64,000 bases of DNA from Cichorium intybus (GCA_023525715.1 CM042013.1:81258994-81322993), one strand, 5' to 3'. Shown: positions 1-11,356, counted from the stretch's first letter. Notes: generated from the sequence alone by a model not told the origin. Program-made: numbers and translations.

Positions 1-840
1 TGTTTTCCCGTCAAGTCTGCTGCTAAAATCACGGGCAAAGTATCCTTGTCCCCTAAAAAGGCATACTTCAAGTGTTCTGGCAGCGGCTTCAACTCCAACT
101 TCGGTGGTTCTTGTAGAGAGGGTTTCAGCGTCCTTGGAATCTCTGTTGGTAACTTCTCTATGTGAGCGCATTCTTCAGACTTTAAACCTTTCTCTTCTTC
201 TACTCCTTCTTGTTGTTCTTCATTTTCAACACTTCCTTCTTCCTGAGTCTCCCTCTCATCTGATTGAAGTACCTCTGGAGTGTACTGTTGCACTAGCTCG
301 TCTATGATGTTCACCTGATAACACTCCTCTTCTTCCATGCTGTTTCCTTTGGGATCAGCCTTAAAAATGTTGATCTTGGCCTGCTGGTTCCCAAAAGATA
401 TTCCCATTTCTCCAGTGCGACAAGCGATGTTTGCATTGGGCGTAGCCAAAAACGGTCGTCCTAAAATGATCATAGGTTGTTCTCCATTGGTCGCCTGACG
501 AGTGTCCAAAACTAGGAAATCTGTCGGGTAATAAAATTCTCCCACATTGATGATAACATCAACTAACATCCCCCTGGGGATCTTTGTAGATTTATCTGCC
601 AATTGCAAAATTACGTCGGTAGATCTCATGGTGCCAAATTCATGCTTGTCAAATAACTGTCCTGGCAATATGTTCACACTTGCACCTAAATCTAACAAAG
701 CTCTTTTAATATGCACATTGCCTAAATCCACTGAGATGAGAGGAACTCCCGGATCCTTCAGCTTTGGAGGAAGCGCGCCCATTAAGATAGAACTTACATT
801 CTCAGGTAAGCTAATCATCTTAGGCAAATGGGACAAATAT
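1..840 (-). pseudogene. Element A pol: aspartic protease region (partial)
   Basis: Minus-strand reading open from about 840 to the window edge. It encodes the retropepsin-type region that matures the polyprotein. The motif DLGASVN, typical of Athila/Tat-clade proteases in place of DTG or DSG, lies at about 707-684, followed by LQLADKSTKI and then ILGRPFLAT near 475-445. An acidic linker follows (about 345-60), as in K. RT lies beyond the left edge. The frame is offset from gag by a single-base deletion near 838: K has 13 bases between the codon before HIL and the next conserved codon where A has 12. The product could not be made as a continuous Gag-Pol. Confidence 0.8.
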
Positions 841-3022
841 GTTTCTTATGTATGCACATGTCCTTAAGAAACTTAGCATATGCGGGAACTTCCTTAATGA
901 GTTTAACTAATGGAATGTTAACCTTAATTTGACTAAACAGTTCCCACATATCTTCTGCCTGCGGTCCTTTCTTCCCATATGGTCTTTTCTCAGGCTTTTC
1001 CAAAGCTGTAGGAAAAGGAACTGTCCCACTTGATTCTCCTTTCTCCCATGTACTCGTTTGCTTCTTCTTCTTCGCTCGCTCCTCCTTGTCCTTCTTTTCT
1101 TCTTTCTCCATTTCTTCTTTTTCATCAAAAATTATTTCTACATCACTATCTTCGCCCACAAGCGGAGCTGTAACCTTATTATCCACTTTCCTTCCGCTCC
1201 TAAGTGTGATCACCTCATTTACTTGTACCTTTGACGTCTGCGCTCTTTCCTGAACTCTATCCTCTTCCATTTTAACAATCAATTTTCCTAAATTCAGAAT
1301 TGCTTCTGAATTAGACTTCTCCACTTCCTGAAGCTTGACTAACATCCCAAAGATTTCCTGTAAACCAATGTTCATTCCTCCCGTTGGTGATGGAGGTTGC
1401 ACCTGTTGCTGCCTCATTGGTTGTTGCTTTGCTTCCCGTTGTTGGTTGTTGCGGAATGGTCTTGGTGCATTGTGAACTCGACCATACCCATGTACTTGAC
1501 TAATCTCCTCATGAGTCATTGAGCACTCATTATGATTATGTCCTATACCCCCACATGTGTTACATATAACTTGCCCATGCAACACATATGCTCCTTTCTC
1601 TTGCTGAAACCTAGTGAGCATTTGATTAAACTTCTTACTCACAGCACTGAGCTCCTTTTTAATTTCTGTCTTCTACTTGCTTTCTGCTTCAATTATCGCT
1701 ACATAGACTGTATTATCTTTCATGGTTCCGCTGACCTTCGATCCTAAGCTCAACTGCTCCAAGAATCTCCAAGCATCGTCCGGCTCTTGCCACATAAATG
1801 TCCCGCTTGACGAGGCATTTATCATAGCCTGATGTGTTTCGCTAACTCCCTCAAAAAACAGCTTCACTAACTGCCATTTAGGAACTTCATGATGCGGGCA
1901 GGATCGCAATAAGTCCTTTAACCTGTCAAATGCTTCGTGGAAAGCCTCTCCAGGCTGCTGCTGAAAGTTCTGAATTTCTCGCCTGACCTCCGTGGTCTTA
2001 CTTGCCGGATAAAATTCTTGTAAAAATTTTGCCTTGAGTGGATCCCAACTAGTGATACTATTAGATGGAAGAGAAGTGAACCAATATTTGGCCTTATCCT
2101 TTAGTGTGAAAGGAAATAATCTTAATCTAAAAGCATCTCTATTGGAATTTCTAGGAGTATTAGCATTCGCGATAGATATGAACTCATACAAATGATTGTA
2201 TGGGTCATCAGTTTTGTATCCTCTGAATTGAGTTAATATTCCTATCAGCTGAGGCCTAATTTCTACATAGTATTCTACATCATCAGGAATATAGATGGGC
2301 GATGAGTCATCATACTCCCGTGGCCGGAAGTGTGATGCAACCGATTGCCCTCTCGGTTGCGCAAAATACAAAGGTTGGGCAGGATTACCGTAACATTGAA
2401 GATTATTGTATCCCTGCCGATCTTGATGTTGTTGTTCTCTTTTCGGAGGTCCCCGACCACGGTCCCATGGTTGCTGAGGTGCTGGTGGCACCCACCCTTT
2501 GTCATATCTCTCCTCCTCCTCTGGATACTGGTACTGTGGCTGAGGAGGTTGTTGGTATTGTATAGGTGGTGTAGGTTGGAATGTGGGTTGAGGTTTAAAG
2601 AGAACTGGTTGTGATTGAGAAAATGGTTGAGAGATTGATGTCTGCTGTCTAGAAACTGGGGTGCCATCACGGGTCGGCTCTCCCCAAGACATTGCAGAGG
2701 TGAATGGATTGGTGGATTGTGGTTGTGATAATGGTGAAAATGGTGGAATCGATGGCGGAGTGCATGATGGTATAGGTGCAGGGGCTGAAACTGTACCACC
2801 AGAAGCACTCGTGCTCCCGAACTGAAACTCTGAAACTTGGGGAATAAAAGACATCCCCGTTGCCTCACCTGATGGTTCCTAGGCAACACCTACTGTACTA
2901 CTACTAACCTGACTGAAACTCATGATATTCAAACGCCTACGGGCACGGATTTTACGCGCAGTTCGCTCAATCTCTGAGTCAAAATGTAATGGGGATAATT
3001 GCTCACCCCTACGGGTACGCAT
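815..3022 (-). pseudogene. Element A gag (retrotransposon Gag, Athila type), broken
   Basis: The start is the ATG at 3022-3020, which opens with MRTRRGEQ exactly as in K. The structural Gag protein would coat element RNA in virus-like particles. A proline/glutamine-rich N-terminal third (2854-2330) is followed by the retrotransposon-gag core (FRGYKTDDPYNHLYEF to WRFLEQLSLG, about 2230-1740) and a CCHC-like knuckle (CNTCGGIGHNHNEC, about 1578-1537), then a lysine/glutamate-rich tail. Two in-frame stops interrupt it: TAG at 2881-2879 where K has a Gln codon, and TAG at 1675-1673 where K has TGG. The segments before, between and after share one frame, so these are point lesions. The frame ends at 815 after the one-base deletion near 838. 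Confidence 0.88.
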
Positions 3023-3133
3023 GCACTAATGCAACACGCCCGCAAAAATCAAAAACCAAAAACTAACCAAATGAAACTCAAAGAAAATCAAGAAACAAAA
3101 GTTCCTACTAATCACCTAAACTAAGCTCACAGC

Positions 3134-3151
3134 TCCCCGGCAACGACGCCA
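3134..3151 (-). other. Element A primer-binding site (tRNA-Asp type)
   Basis: The minus strand reads TGGCGTCGTTGCCGGGGA, five bases inside the LTR end. It differs at one position from the tRNA-Asp-complementary PBS known from Athila and Calypso elements (TGGCGCCGTTGCCGGGGA). It would prime minus-strand DNA synthesis. Confidence 0.9.
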
Positions 3152-3156
3152 AAATT

Positions 3157-4274
3157 TGACACGCCTAGGTCGTCGTGCGGTCAAAAATAAGAAAACCTAA
3201 CACACACACTAGCACAGTGGTAGTCAGGGTCGATCCGCATGAGCTACGTGGTTAGTCTAGATGACAGATAACCAACTTGTAGTGTCACGCTACAGTCGGA
3301 GGACCTAGTTTCTAAAGTCTCAACTACTAATATCCAAAAGCAATAACCAAACAAAGTCAAGCCAAGCATAAGCTAAACTCAACTCAAACAAGCCTAGTTA
3401 CTTTCTGAAATCAGAAGTGCATCTCTGAATCAGAAGCAATCAAAGGCATCCAAAACATCCAAACAAAACAAGGTATAACCTAAACCAATAGCTATAGTCC
3501 AACTGAACAGTTACTGGTCAAAGTTCAATACCTAAAGCTAACCTAGTTGGCTACTGATTTCAGCGAGGGAAACAGTCCCAAACAAGGTCAAAATAACATC
3601 CAAACACAATCCAAACAAAACACAATCAAACACAAGCATCAAAACACCGATAAACTAAAATTAATTGTAACCAAATGATTTTCATTAACCAAAACCAAAT
3701 TCCAGTGGTCCAATACAGTAACCAATAATGTAAAACAGAAAACTAAAGTGCTCAAAGTCAGTGGTTGTCACTCCCAAAGACCTTAGCTACAAATGCTACT
3801 TGCTACTAAAAGAAAATTAAATTATAAAACCTGAAATGCCACAAGATGGCTGCTGGAAACGAATTCTTGGAGTCAAAGAGCCTCTACGGTCGATTCTTCA
3901 CCAGGGTTTTGCTCGGGTTTTCGGCTGAAAACACCTCTATTTATAGTTGAAATTTACCGCAGCCGCGCCGCGCATTTAAGTATTCCGCGGCGCGCGTACT
4001 TATCAGATCCCATTTTCTCGGCCTTTGAATTTGGTTCACCGCCTTTGACCCGCATCGCGCGATGTTAATTCCCGCGGCGCGCGTACGTATTTCCTTGATT
4101 TTTCATTCCTTTCCAAACTTTCTCAATTTGCACGCTTTTAGTCCCTGTTTTCATTCTTTTCGTCCAAACAAGTCCTGGCACGAAAAGTGAGAATACCAAG
4201 ATATATCTGATATAATTTCATCAAGAATAGGGCTCAACAACGCCTAAAATACTTGATATCACTAGGCGTTGTCA
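3157..4274 (-). repeat. Element A 5' LTR (1118 bp)
   Basis: Bounded by TGACA at 3157 and TGTCA at 4274, forming 5-bp terminal inverted repeats. It aligns in order with the solo LTR at 9894-11017 and the LTRs of I and K: TGACAACGCC start, GC-rich dyad doublets, TATA box, and a U5 containing the GTCACGCTACAGT block (reverse complement GTAGCGTGAC). Confidence 0.93.
3934..3946 (-). promoter_or_regulatory. TATA box of element A LTR
   Basis: Minus strand CTATAAATAGAGG, a canonical plant TATA box. It lies just downstream (minus sense) of four GC-rich dyads at 3963-3973, 3985-3995, 4050-4060 and 4072-4082. The same TATA context (TTTGCAACTATAAATAGAGGC) occurs in element I. Confidence 0.85.
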
Positions 4275-4473
4275 CCAAATGAAAACGAAAAATAATTTTC
4301 TTCTATTAATTCTTGCAATTCGGAAACTGTTTTCCAGCAACAGTTTTCTGTTTTTTAAAAAACTTTAACTAGTTTTTGTTTAAACGATTCTTTACAATTT
4401 GATAATCTGTTTTTCAGAAACGGTTTTCTTATTTACCTTGGTTACACTTACGATTTTGGTTTGTGTTTATAGC
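4275..4473 (+). other. Element B leader fragment
   Basis: About 200 bp of AT-rich DNA between element A and B's gag start. No PBS or LTR end is recognisable. It is presumably B's 5' untranslated leader or LTR remnant. Confidence 0.5.
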
Positions 4474-5370
4474 ATGACGACTGGAACTTCTGATACGCCA
4501 AAACAAACAAACCCTCATCCCCAAGGGACTCCAACGATGACCATTCCGGTCAATCATGTGGAGAAGCTGGAAAAGTTTTCTAGTATGCACTTTAAATGGT
4601 GGCAACAGAATATGTTCTTCTACCTCACTACCTTGAATCTTGCGTGATTCTTGAGTGAGGAGCCTCCACAACTCCTTAGAGGAGAAGGAGATGTCCAAGC
4701 CGTTAGAGCGCTTGACTCTTGGAAACACTCTGATTTCTTGTGTAGAAACTATGTTCTCAATGGTCTTGTTGACTCACTTTACAATGTGTATTGTGTAACA
4801 AAATCGACTAAAGAACTATGGGACTCATTAGATAAAAAATATAAAACGGAAGATGCATGGGCTATGAAATTTGTGGTTTCCCGGTTTCTAGACTATAAAA
4901 TGAGTGATAGTAAGCCGGTTATGACACAAGTCCAAGAACTTCAAGTCCTCCTACATGATATCCATGTCGAGGGTATGGTTATTAGTAAGACCTTTCAAGT
5001 TGCCTCTATAATCGAGAAGTTACCCCTGTCTTGAGTAGACTTCGAGAATTATTTGAAGCATAAACGAAAGGAAATGACCATCGATGAACTAATTATTAGA
5101 CTCTGAATCAAGGAATACAATAAGGTTGCTCAAAAGAAGAGTTATGAGCCTACTTCAGAAAAAGACAACGTGGTTGAAAATGGTCAATCTTCTGGGAAGA
5201 ACAAGCCTGAGAAAGGAAAATTCCAAAAGAAAGAGAATGGTGCCAACTTAGGAGAGAAGGGTGGAAACTTCAAAAAGAAGTTTCAGGTAACTGCCACAAC
5301 TGTGAACGACCCGGGCACTGGGTTGCAAATTACAAGCTTGCAAAGCGAGACAAAGCTAAGGAGGCAAATG
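4474..5370 (+). pseudogene. Element B gag (copia UBN2-type), broken
   Basis: Start chosen at ATG 4474 (MTTGTSDTPKQT), after which homology-type features begin: VNHVEKLEKF, KWWQQNMFFYLTTLNLA, then LVDSLYNVYCVTKSTKELWDSL, the copia gag core. In-frame stops occur after LNLA (4645-4647), after LPLS (5032-5034) and near 5104. The lysine/glycine-rich linker at 5170-5290 leads to a zinc knuckle. In the shifted frame this reads CHNCERPGHWVANY, where the last Cys of CCHC is Tyr. A frameshift near 5285 separates gag from the downstream frame. Confidence 0.85.
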
Positions 5371-5663
5371 TTGTGGAGAGGATAACCCATGATATGTTCG
5401 ACATTGATCTTGCTGCGGTTATCTCTGAAGTCAACCTGGTGGAGCCTAATCCAAGAAAATGGTGGGTTGATACGAGAGCCACTCTACATGTTTGCTCCAA
5501 GCGGGAGTGGTTTCGAAACTTCAAAGTTGTGGGCAACGGTGACAAGCTTTTCATGGGAAACTCGGCGACTGCCAATGTCCAAGGGATTGGAAAGATTTTG
5601 TTGAAGATGACGTCAGGAAAAGAGCTGACGTTGAATGACTCAAAATACAAATGCAACATATGA
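5371..5663 (+). pseudogene. Element B protease remnant with altered active site
   Basis: The reading WWVDTRATLHVC (about 5461-5496) corresponds to the copia retropepsin site, normally D-T/S-G-A. The glycine is Arg here, so the loop would not be functional. A flap-like stretch (VQGIGKILLKMTSGKEL) follows. The frame stops at 5661-5663. The gag-pre-integrase HHCC zinc domain expected next is absent, so an internal deletion probably joins protease to integrase near 5660. Confidence 0.75.
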
Positions 5664-6543
5664 GTTGAATCAAAATTAACACGACAATCGTTCAAATCCA
5701 TTGAAAGGATTACCGAACCCCTTGGTTTAATACACTCCAATGTGTGTGACATGAAGTCTAATCCATCCAAAGGTGGAAATAAGTACTTTATCACTTTTAT
5801 TGACGATTGCACTGAACTTTGTTATGTTTATTTACTTAAGAGTAAAGATGAAGCAATAGACAAGTTTAAAGTGTATAAAAGTGAAGTTGAATATCAACTC
5901 AACAAAAAGATTAAAGTACTACGAAGTGACTGTAGAGGTGAGTATGTATCACCATTTCAAGAATTTTCTGCAACTCATGGCATCATACTTGAGCTTACAT
6001 CACTTTATTCACCACAACAAAATGGCATTTCAGAAAGGAAAAATCGGACCTTAAAAGAGATGATGAATGCCATGTTACTTAGTTCTGGGTCACCCCAGTC
6101 AATGTGGGGGAAGCTGTATTGTCAGCTAATTACGTTTTAAATAAGGTACCCTAGAAGAAAACAGATAAAACACCGTACGAGTTATGGTCGGGTAGAAAAC
6201 CTTCTTACAAATACCTTCGAGTGTGGCGTATCTCGCAAAGGTTGTCATACCTACCCCTAAGGTTGTAAAGATCAAACCCAAGACTGTTGATTGCATATTT
6301 ATTGGGTATGCACAAAACAGTAGTTCTTATCGGTTTCTAGTACATGATTCTAAAATACTCGATATTCACAAGGGTACAATAATGGATTCAAGAAACGTGT
6401 CGTTCTTTGAAACCTTGTTTCCATGTCTTGATAAAGTTGAGACAAGTGCTTCGAAACCGAATGCACACGACACATCTTTACATGAAGAAGGAAGAGAAGA
6501 TACTATAAAGCCACGACAAAGCAAAAGAGTATGAGTAGGGAAA
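5664..6543 (+). pseudogene. Element B integrase (copia), broken
   Basis: The rve-type catalytic core would insert element DNA into the genome. Readable parts are KYFITFIDDCTELCYVYLLK (first Asp), VLRSDCRGEY (second Asp) and SPQQNGISERKNRTLKEMM (Glu), about 5780-6062. The post-core region DCIFIGYAQNSSSYRFLVHD follows at 6283-6350. The frame is lost near 6138 and restored at about 6223, with a further stop at 6532-6534 before RT. Confidence 0.85.
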
Positions 6544-8126
6544 TCATTTGGCGATGACATCTACAGTTATATGGTTGAGAAAGAACCTCAAACATATCGC
6601 AAAGCAATCACCTCTTCTGAAGAATCTCAATGGAAAGAGGAAATTAAAAGCGAAATAGATTCCATCTTGCAAAACCATACATGGGAGCTAGTGGATTTAC
6701 CTCCTGGATGCAAACCACTAGGTTATAGATGGATTTTCAAGAGGAAAATGAAAGCCGATGGTTCCATTGAAAAGTACAAGGCAAGGCTAGTAATAAAGGG
6801 TTATAGACAGAAAAACGGCCTAGATTACTTTGATACGTACACTCGAGTGACACGTATAACATCCATCAAACTAGTACTTGCCATTGCCTCAATTAGGAAC
6901 CTTGAAGTACATCAGATGGATGTCAAAACAGCTTTTCTAAATGGAGAGTTAGAAGTGGAAATCTATATGGAACAACCAAAAAGGTATGTTGCCCCAGGAC
7001 AAGAGTCCAAGGTTTGAATACTCGTGAAGTCATTATATGGGTTGAAACAAGCCCTAAAACAATGGCATCAGAAGTTTGACCATGTGATGATGGAATGTGG
7101 ATACAAGATCAACGAATGTGACAAGTGTGTTTATGTTAAAAACACAAATGATGGGTATGTTATCTTGTGTCTTTATGTTGACGACATGCTTATTGTTGGC
7201 AGCAATGAAAAAATGGTCCATTCAACTGAAAACATGTTAAAGGCAAGATTTGACAGGAAATATATGGGTTTGGCCGACGTCATCTTGGGTGTGAAGATCA
7301 CAAAGACCGACAATGGAATTACATTAAGTCAAACTCATTATGTGGACAAAATTCTTGACAAGTTCAACTCCAGTGACTCGAATTTAGCAAGGACACCAAT
7401 TGATACAAGTCATCACCTAAGCAAAACCAAGGTGAAGGAGTTGCACAAGTAGAATATGCAAGAATTATTGGTAGTCTAATGTACCTCATGAGTTGTACCA
7501 GAACTGGCTTAGCTTTTGCAATAAACAGACTAAGCAAATATACTAATAATCCAAGTGATGAATATTGGAAGAGTATTACAAGAGTATTACGATACTTAAT
7601 GTATACTCGTAGTTTTGGGTTGGACTATACAAGATATCATGAGGTGATAGAAGGGTATAGTGATGCAAATTGGACATCTGACGTAAATGATTCCAAGTCA
7701 ACAAGTGGTGTCTTGTTCATAATTGGAGGTGGAGCTATATCATGGAAATCGTCAAAACAAATAGTTATTGCTAGATCCACCATGGAATCTGAGTTTATAG
7801 CACTTGACAAAAGTGGGGAAGAAGCTGAGTGGCTACATCAATTCCTGGAGGATATACCAGGATGGCCTAAACCAGTTTCCATAATATCTATCCACTGTGA
7901 TAGTCAATCAGCTATTGGACGAGCGAAAAGTGCTATAAACAATGGTAAGTCTAGATATATTCGTCGAAGACAAAATACCATTAGAAATCTACTCTCTACT
8001 GGCATTATATCTATCGATTATATAACGTCCAAGGATAATATTACAGATCCATTAACCAAAGGGTTAAACAAGGAGTCAGTTGCAAGAACCTCGAGAGGAA
8101 TGGGACTAAAACCCATGCATGAATAA
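6544..8126 (+). pseudogene. Element B reverse transcriptase and RNase H (copia), broken
   Basis: RT copies RNA to DNA and RNase H removes the RNA strand. RT starts with KEPQTYRKAITSSEESQWKE and contains KARLVIKGYRQKNGLDY, VHQMDVKTAFLNGEL and the catalytic LCLYVDDMLIVGS at about 7170. RNase H contains YARIIGSLMYL, GYSDANWTSD, STMESEFIAL and DNITDPLTKGL, ending at 8126. Breaks seen are a TGA at 7015-7017, a frameshift near 7440-7470, and few others, so this is the best-preserved part of B. The first catalytic Asp region (QMDVKTAFL) and YVDD are intact. Confidence 0.88.
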
Positions 8127-8680
8127 GATATTGCAAAGGAAAACCCAACCTAGTTGACTGGAGATCCTAAGATCTAGGTTCAATGGGACAACCTAATTGC
8201 ATTTAACATTTTTGAATCATTGTGGGGGGTAGAGGAACCCTCACCCATTCCTAAAACATACAGTGATGTAGGTTAAGCTTATACTCGTAGATGATAGATT
8301 GGAGATCCTCACACATTTGCTTTTAATGATTATGATGGAATCACCTATGTAAGAGAGAAGTGGGGTCGCTTCAAAAGGAATTGTGTTGGCACATTCCTAA
8401 GAGCTCTTACAGAACTAGGAAATTGTCCATGACCATAATGGGCACAGCAATGAGAACCTAACTAGGTCAGGGCGAATTATGTGAGACACATGTTGATTAT
8501 TTACACAAATGGCAGAACAGTTCAAGGACATCGAGTCTACTGGTCAGCTAGTAAAATAAATATGTTTCTTAAGGGAAGGTTCAAAGGGTCACACCTACCT
8601 AACCTATGCATGATTCAACTACAGGATTTTATCTTGAGTAAGATGAGAATGTACGATCAATTTTCATTCATGTGGGGGAT
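8127..8680 (+). other. Element B 3' untranslated region and polypurine tract
   Basis: 554 bp without a convincing ORF. It ends in TGTGGGGGAT at 8671-8680, directly before the LTR start TGTTGGAAAA, and this is the likely polypurine tract priming plus-strand synthesis. Confidence 0.7.
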
Positions 8681-9173
8681 TGTTGGAAAATTAATTTTAA
8701 TTAATTTCATAAAATGGGGTTTTCCCATTTTTGAACACAAATTACAACTTTATAAAACAATTTAAATAGATAAATTGTTATATGTTTGTGTTCTCCTCCG
8801 TTATACCTTCGTTTTGGTAGTTCACACGTCTAAAACGAATTTAAGATGAATGAGAAAGTGTATCCCAAAGTGAGGTAGTTAGATGAAGTTGGAAAATGAG
8901 TTAACGGGTTTTAACTCATCCTACATTGGTAGGGGAATGAAAAACAAGTGGGTTTATAAGTCTAAAGGCTTTCATGCTTTATAAGACTTAAAGCACAAAT
9001 GCTCTCTCTCGCGCGCAGGGGGGGGTTGCAAATGCGAACCAGATTGGGTTGGGTTCACTGAATTTGTGTGCGAGTGCGCATCCTGCGGGTACGAATGCAC
9101 CACCGGTCGACCAGAAAAGTTAGTCCTCAGCAACTGTTCTTGATTTCCAATGTTGAGATGTATTTCCCGTTCA
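8681..9173 (+). repeat. Element B 3' LTR (about 493 bp)
   Basis: Starts TGTTGGAAAATTAA after a G-rich tract. The end is set at TTCA (9173) because the following AGAATTA belongs to D's RT. Without a 5' LTR in the window the right end is an inference and could lie 20-45 bases earlier. A GGGGGGG run and CTCTCTCTCGCGCGC lie at 9001-9025. Confidence 0.65.
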
Positions 9174-9180
9174 AGAATTA

Positions 9181-9564
9181 TGTTAGGACAAATTTATTTG
9201 GTTTAATCTTTGCATTTTAGATGGTCTAAAATAGAAAATATCAAATTTAAAGGTTGTTTGAGGTTTTTCGGTTGGGGACCGAAATACCCTTGGTTTTTCG
9301 GTCTGGCAGCTTTGGTTTTCGGCCCATGGGCTTGTTTTTCGGTCTGGTTTGGCGTGGTATAAATAGGTGTCTTGTGTTCTCTTGTATAGGTTGGTTGTTT
9401 TGGAGCTCTAGGTGATCATAGCGAAATTCTGTCAAGTTCAAGCAACCATTGTTCTTATGTACCCGAATTTATCAATATAAAGTGTGCATTGAAGAATTAA
9501 TCTCCTTGTGTTTTTGATTGATTTGATTGATACCGTGCGAAGATCTAAAGATTTGGGACCTATA
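9181..9564 (+). repeat. Element C 5' LTR
   Basis: Begins TGTTAGGACAAATTT and ends CCTATA (CA decayed to TA; the right copy keeps CTACA). It contains four TTTTTCGG-type motifs (9259-9345) upstream of a TATA box. Confidence 0.93.
9357..9367 (+). promoter_or_regulatory. TATA box of element C 5' LTR
   Basis: GTATAAATAGG, conserved in the right LTR at 16751-16761. It lies just downstream of the TTTTTCGGT cluster. Confidence 0.8.
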
Positions 9565-9566
9565 AT

Positions 9567-9578
9567 TGGTATCAGAGC
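9567..9578 (+). other. Element C primer-binding site (tRNA-iMet type)
   Basis: TGGTATCAGAGC, the standard plant copia PBS complementary to initiator methionine tRNA, two bases inside the LTR end. Confidence 0.95.
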
Positions 9579-11356
9579 TTGAAAACCTTGTGTTTTTGAG
9601 TGTTTTAGTATCAATCTCATCTTTTCTTTGCTTGGATCTTGGAGTTTTGAAGGATTTCAGACCGTTGTTGGACTGTTTGATCGAGTTTTTGGAGTTTTTG
9701 TGCTATGTGTTCTTCGTGTTCTTGGCAATCTTCAAGCAAAAGTCATTAAAAACCGTGTTTTTGATCCAAAACGCCGTTTTTTTTAACACTTGTTTCTGCG
9801 AGATCTAGATCTGGTTGGGTTTTTCGGTCACGCGCCTAGGTTTTTCAGTGGCGACGCTGAATCGATTAGTGTGTTTGAAGTTTTTCGGTTAGGTGACACA
9901 CCTAGGTCGTCGTGTGGTCAAAAATAGTAAAATACCTCACTCTCACTAGTATAGTGGTAGTCACGGTTGATCCGTAGGAGTTTCGTGGTTAGGACAAGAC
10001 GATAGTATACTAACTGTAGTGGCACTCTACAGTCAGCAATATTGTTTCTACTTTTCCAAAAACCAATAAAAGCAAAATACCAAACAAGTGCCAAAGACCA
10101 AATCAAACATGAACTAAACTAAACTAAACCAAGTTCTAAACTAAGATTACTTACTGATTCCATAAGTAAATTCCAGAAAAATCAGAAGCAATTACAATCC
10201 CAAAACATCCAAACAAGCATTCAACACTAACAATACCGAAAAAGTGCAATATAACTTGAACCGAATGATTAACTTTTATAAATCAAAAACCAAACATCAA
10301 ACCAATATCCAAACACTCAAATATCAGATCTAAAGTATCAACTATTCTACTGAAATCAGAAACTATGAATCTAAACAAACATCAAGTAATCGATGGAAAT
10401 CCCGATTGCGGAATACTTCGATACCGAGTTGATAAAATAAGAGAAAAACTAAATTACTAACCAAAATATTGATTCCCACTGAAAAACTGACGAAATTGTG
10501 CCTTCGGATCCCTCCTTCGCGTCCCGGGATGCTTCAAAAGTCGGATGGGACTCCGATATTTATAGTTGTGCGAAATTAGGGTTGTTGCGCCGCGGCGAAG
10601 CTAAATCCGCGTCGCGCGTATCGACTTATCCCCGAAATTTCGGAATTTAAAAGTCAAAAACGAAGATTTTATCATTTTTTAACATTAGCGTCGTTAATGT
10701 GGACATTAGCGTCGCTAATATTGGATCTAGAAACTTCCACGCGCGAATTCGGAATTTGAAACTGAATATTTCCCTCCTGCGAACATTAGCGGTGCTAACT
10801 ATAAAAGTTAACGACGCTAATATCTGCTGACTTCTTTTTCTCGTCCGTTTTGCTCTGTAACTTCTACAGAATTGCACTAAAACCCCAGCATTTACGCTAA
10901 AAACATTTACAAGCACTTTGGCACAAAAGTAAGTGATATTAGCCAATTAATAAGAATAAATTAACTAAAACACGGCTAAACAACGCCTAAAATAGTTGAT
11001 ATTACTAGGCGTTGTCATTAGGGTTAATGCTTTTCGATCCGTTTAGAGGCTTTTCGGTGAGCCCATTAAGGTTTTTCGGTGTCACTTAGGGTTTCCTGAA
11101 ATACGGTTGGTAGAAGTTTTTCGGTCTGAAGTTTCTTGCACCAGTTTTTCGGTTAGATTTTTTTCGGTGTAGGTTTTCCGGTGTGATCCAAGGTTTTTCG
11201 ATCCAGTGCTGTTTTTCGATCTTGAGGTTTTCGGTTTTACTAAGTCAAAAATTTCGAAAGGGTGTCAATTTTTGGTTTTTCGGCGAAATTTTTTTTGGAG
11301 TTTTCGGTCATCCTTTTGGCATTTTAAAGGCTTTTCGGGACACTTAAACCTTTAAA
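9579..11356 (+). other. Element C leader, split by a solo LTR
   Basis: Non-coding leader (9579-9893 and 11018-11356) rich in TTTTTCGGT-type repeats, about 15 copies including variants such as TTTTCGATC. The solo LTR 9894-11017 interrupts it. It ends at ATGGCGACCACATCAGAG (11357), the apparent gag start. Confidence 0.75.
9894..11017 (-). mobile_element. Solo LTR of the element A family, TSD TTAGG
   Basis: 1124 bp running TGACACACC to GCGTTGTCA, matching element A's LTR in the same orientation. Perfect 5-bp TSD: TTAGG at 9889-9893 and 11018-11022. It arose by recombination between the two LTRs of a full element. A TATA-like sequence (minus strand CTATAAATATCGG) lies at about 10555-10567. Upstream of it (minus sense) are three dyad pairs: GC-rich at 10587/10608, then TTAGCG-type at 10683/10704 and 10784/10807. 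Confidence 0.95.

Larger units (their letters stand above)
1..4274 (-). mobile_element. Element A: Athila-like Ty3/gypsy retrotransposon, left part outside window
   Basis: On the minus strand the order is LTR (4274-3157), PBS (3151-3134), gag (from 3022) and protease region, running off the left edge before RT. The LTR begins TGACAACGCC and ends TGTCA, matching elements I and K. Gag and protease match K closely over their whole length. The five bases after the LTR are CCAAA (4275-4279), but the other flank is not visible, so the target-site duplication cannot be tested. The right flank leads straight into the gag leader of copia element B, so A appears to have inserted into B's 5' LTR or leader. 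Athila-lineage assignment rests on the gag type, the tRNA-Asp-like PBS and the DLGASVN protease. Confidence 0.9.
4275..9173 (+). mobile_element. Element B: Ty1/copia retrotransposon, 5' end missing from window
   Basis: Plus-strand order is gag, protease, integrase, RT, RNase H, which is the copia order. A 3' LTR starts at 8681. No 5' LTR or PBS is visible; the leader begins directly at element A, so A split B and B's 5' portion should lie left of the window. The right end at about 9173 (GTTCA) is inferred because the next bases, AGAATTA, read on the minus strand as the continuation of D's RT. B is therefore itself inserted in D. Many stops and frameshifts show it is old. Confidence 0.82.

Noticed and set aside
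815..1642. Separate gene for a 275-residue protein on the minus strand
   Set aside because: It is the in-frame continuation of element A gag after a premature stop, shown by alignment with K.
2302..2614. Plus-strand ORFs over A's gag
   Set aside because: They are antisense shadows of the proline/glutamine-rich gag region.
9174..9180. C inserted inside B's 3' LTR, with B's LTR resuming after C
   Set aside because: Sequence right of C is minus-strand copia RT, not LTR B, and the TSD is perfect. C therefore sits in D just outside B.
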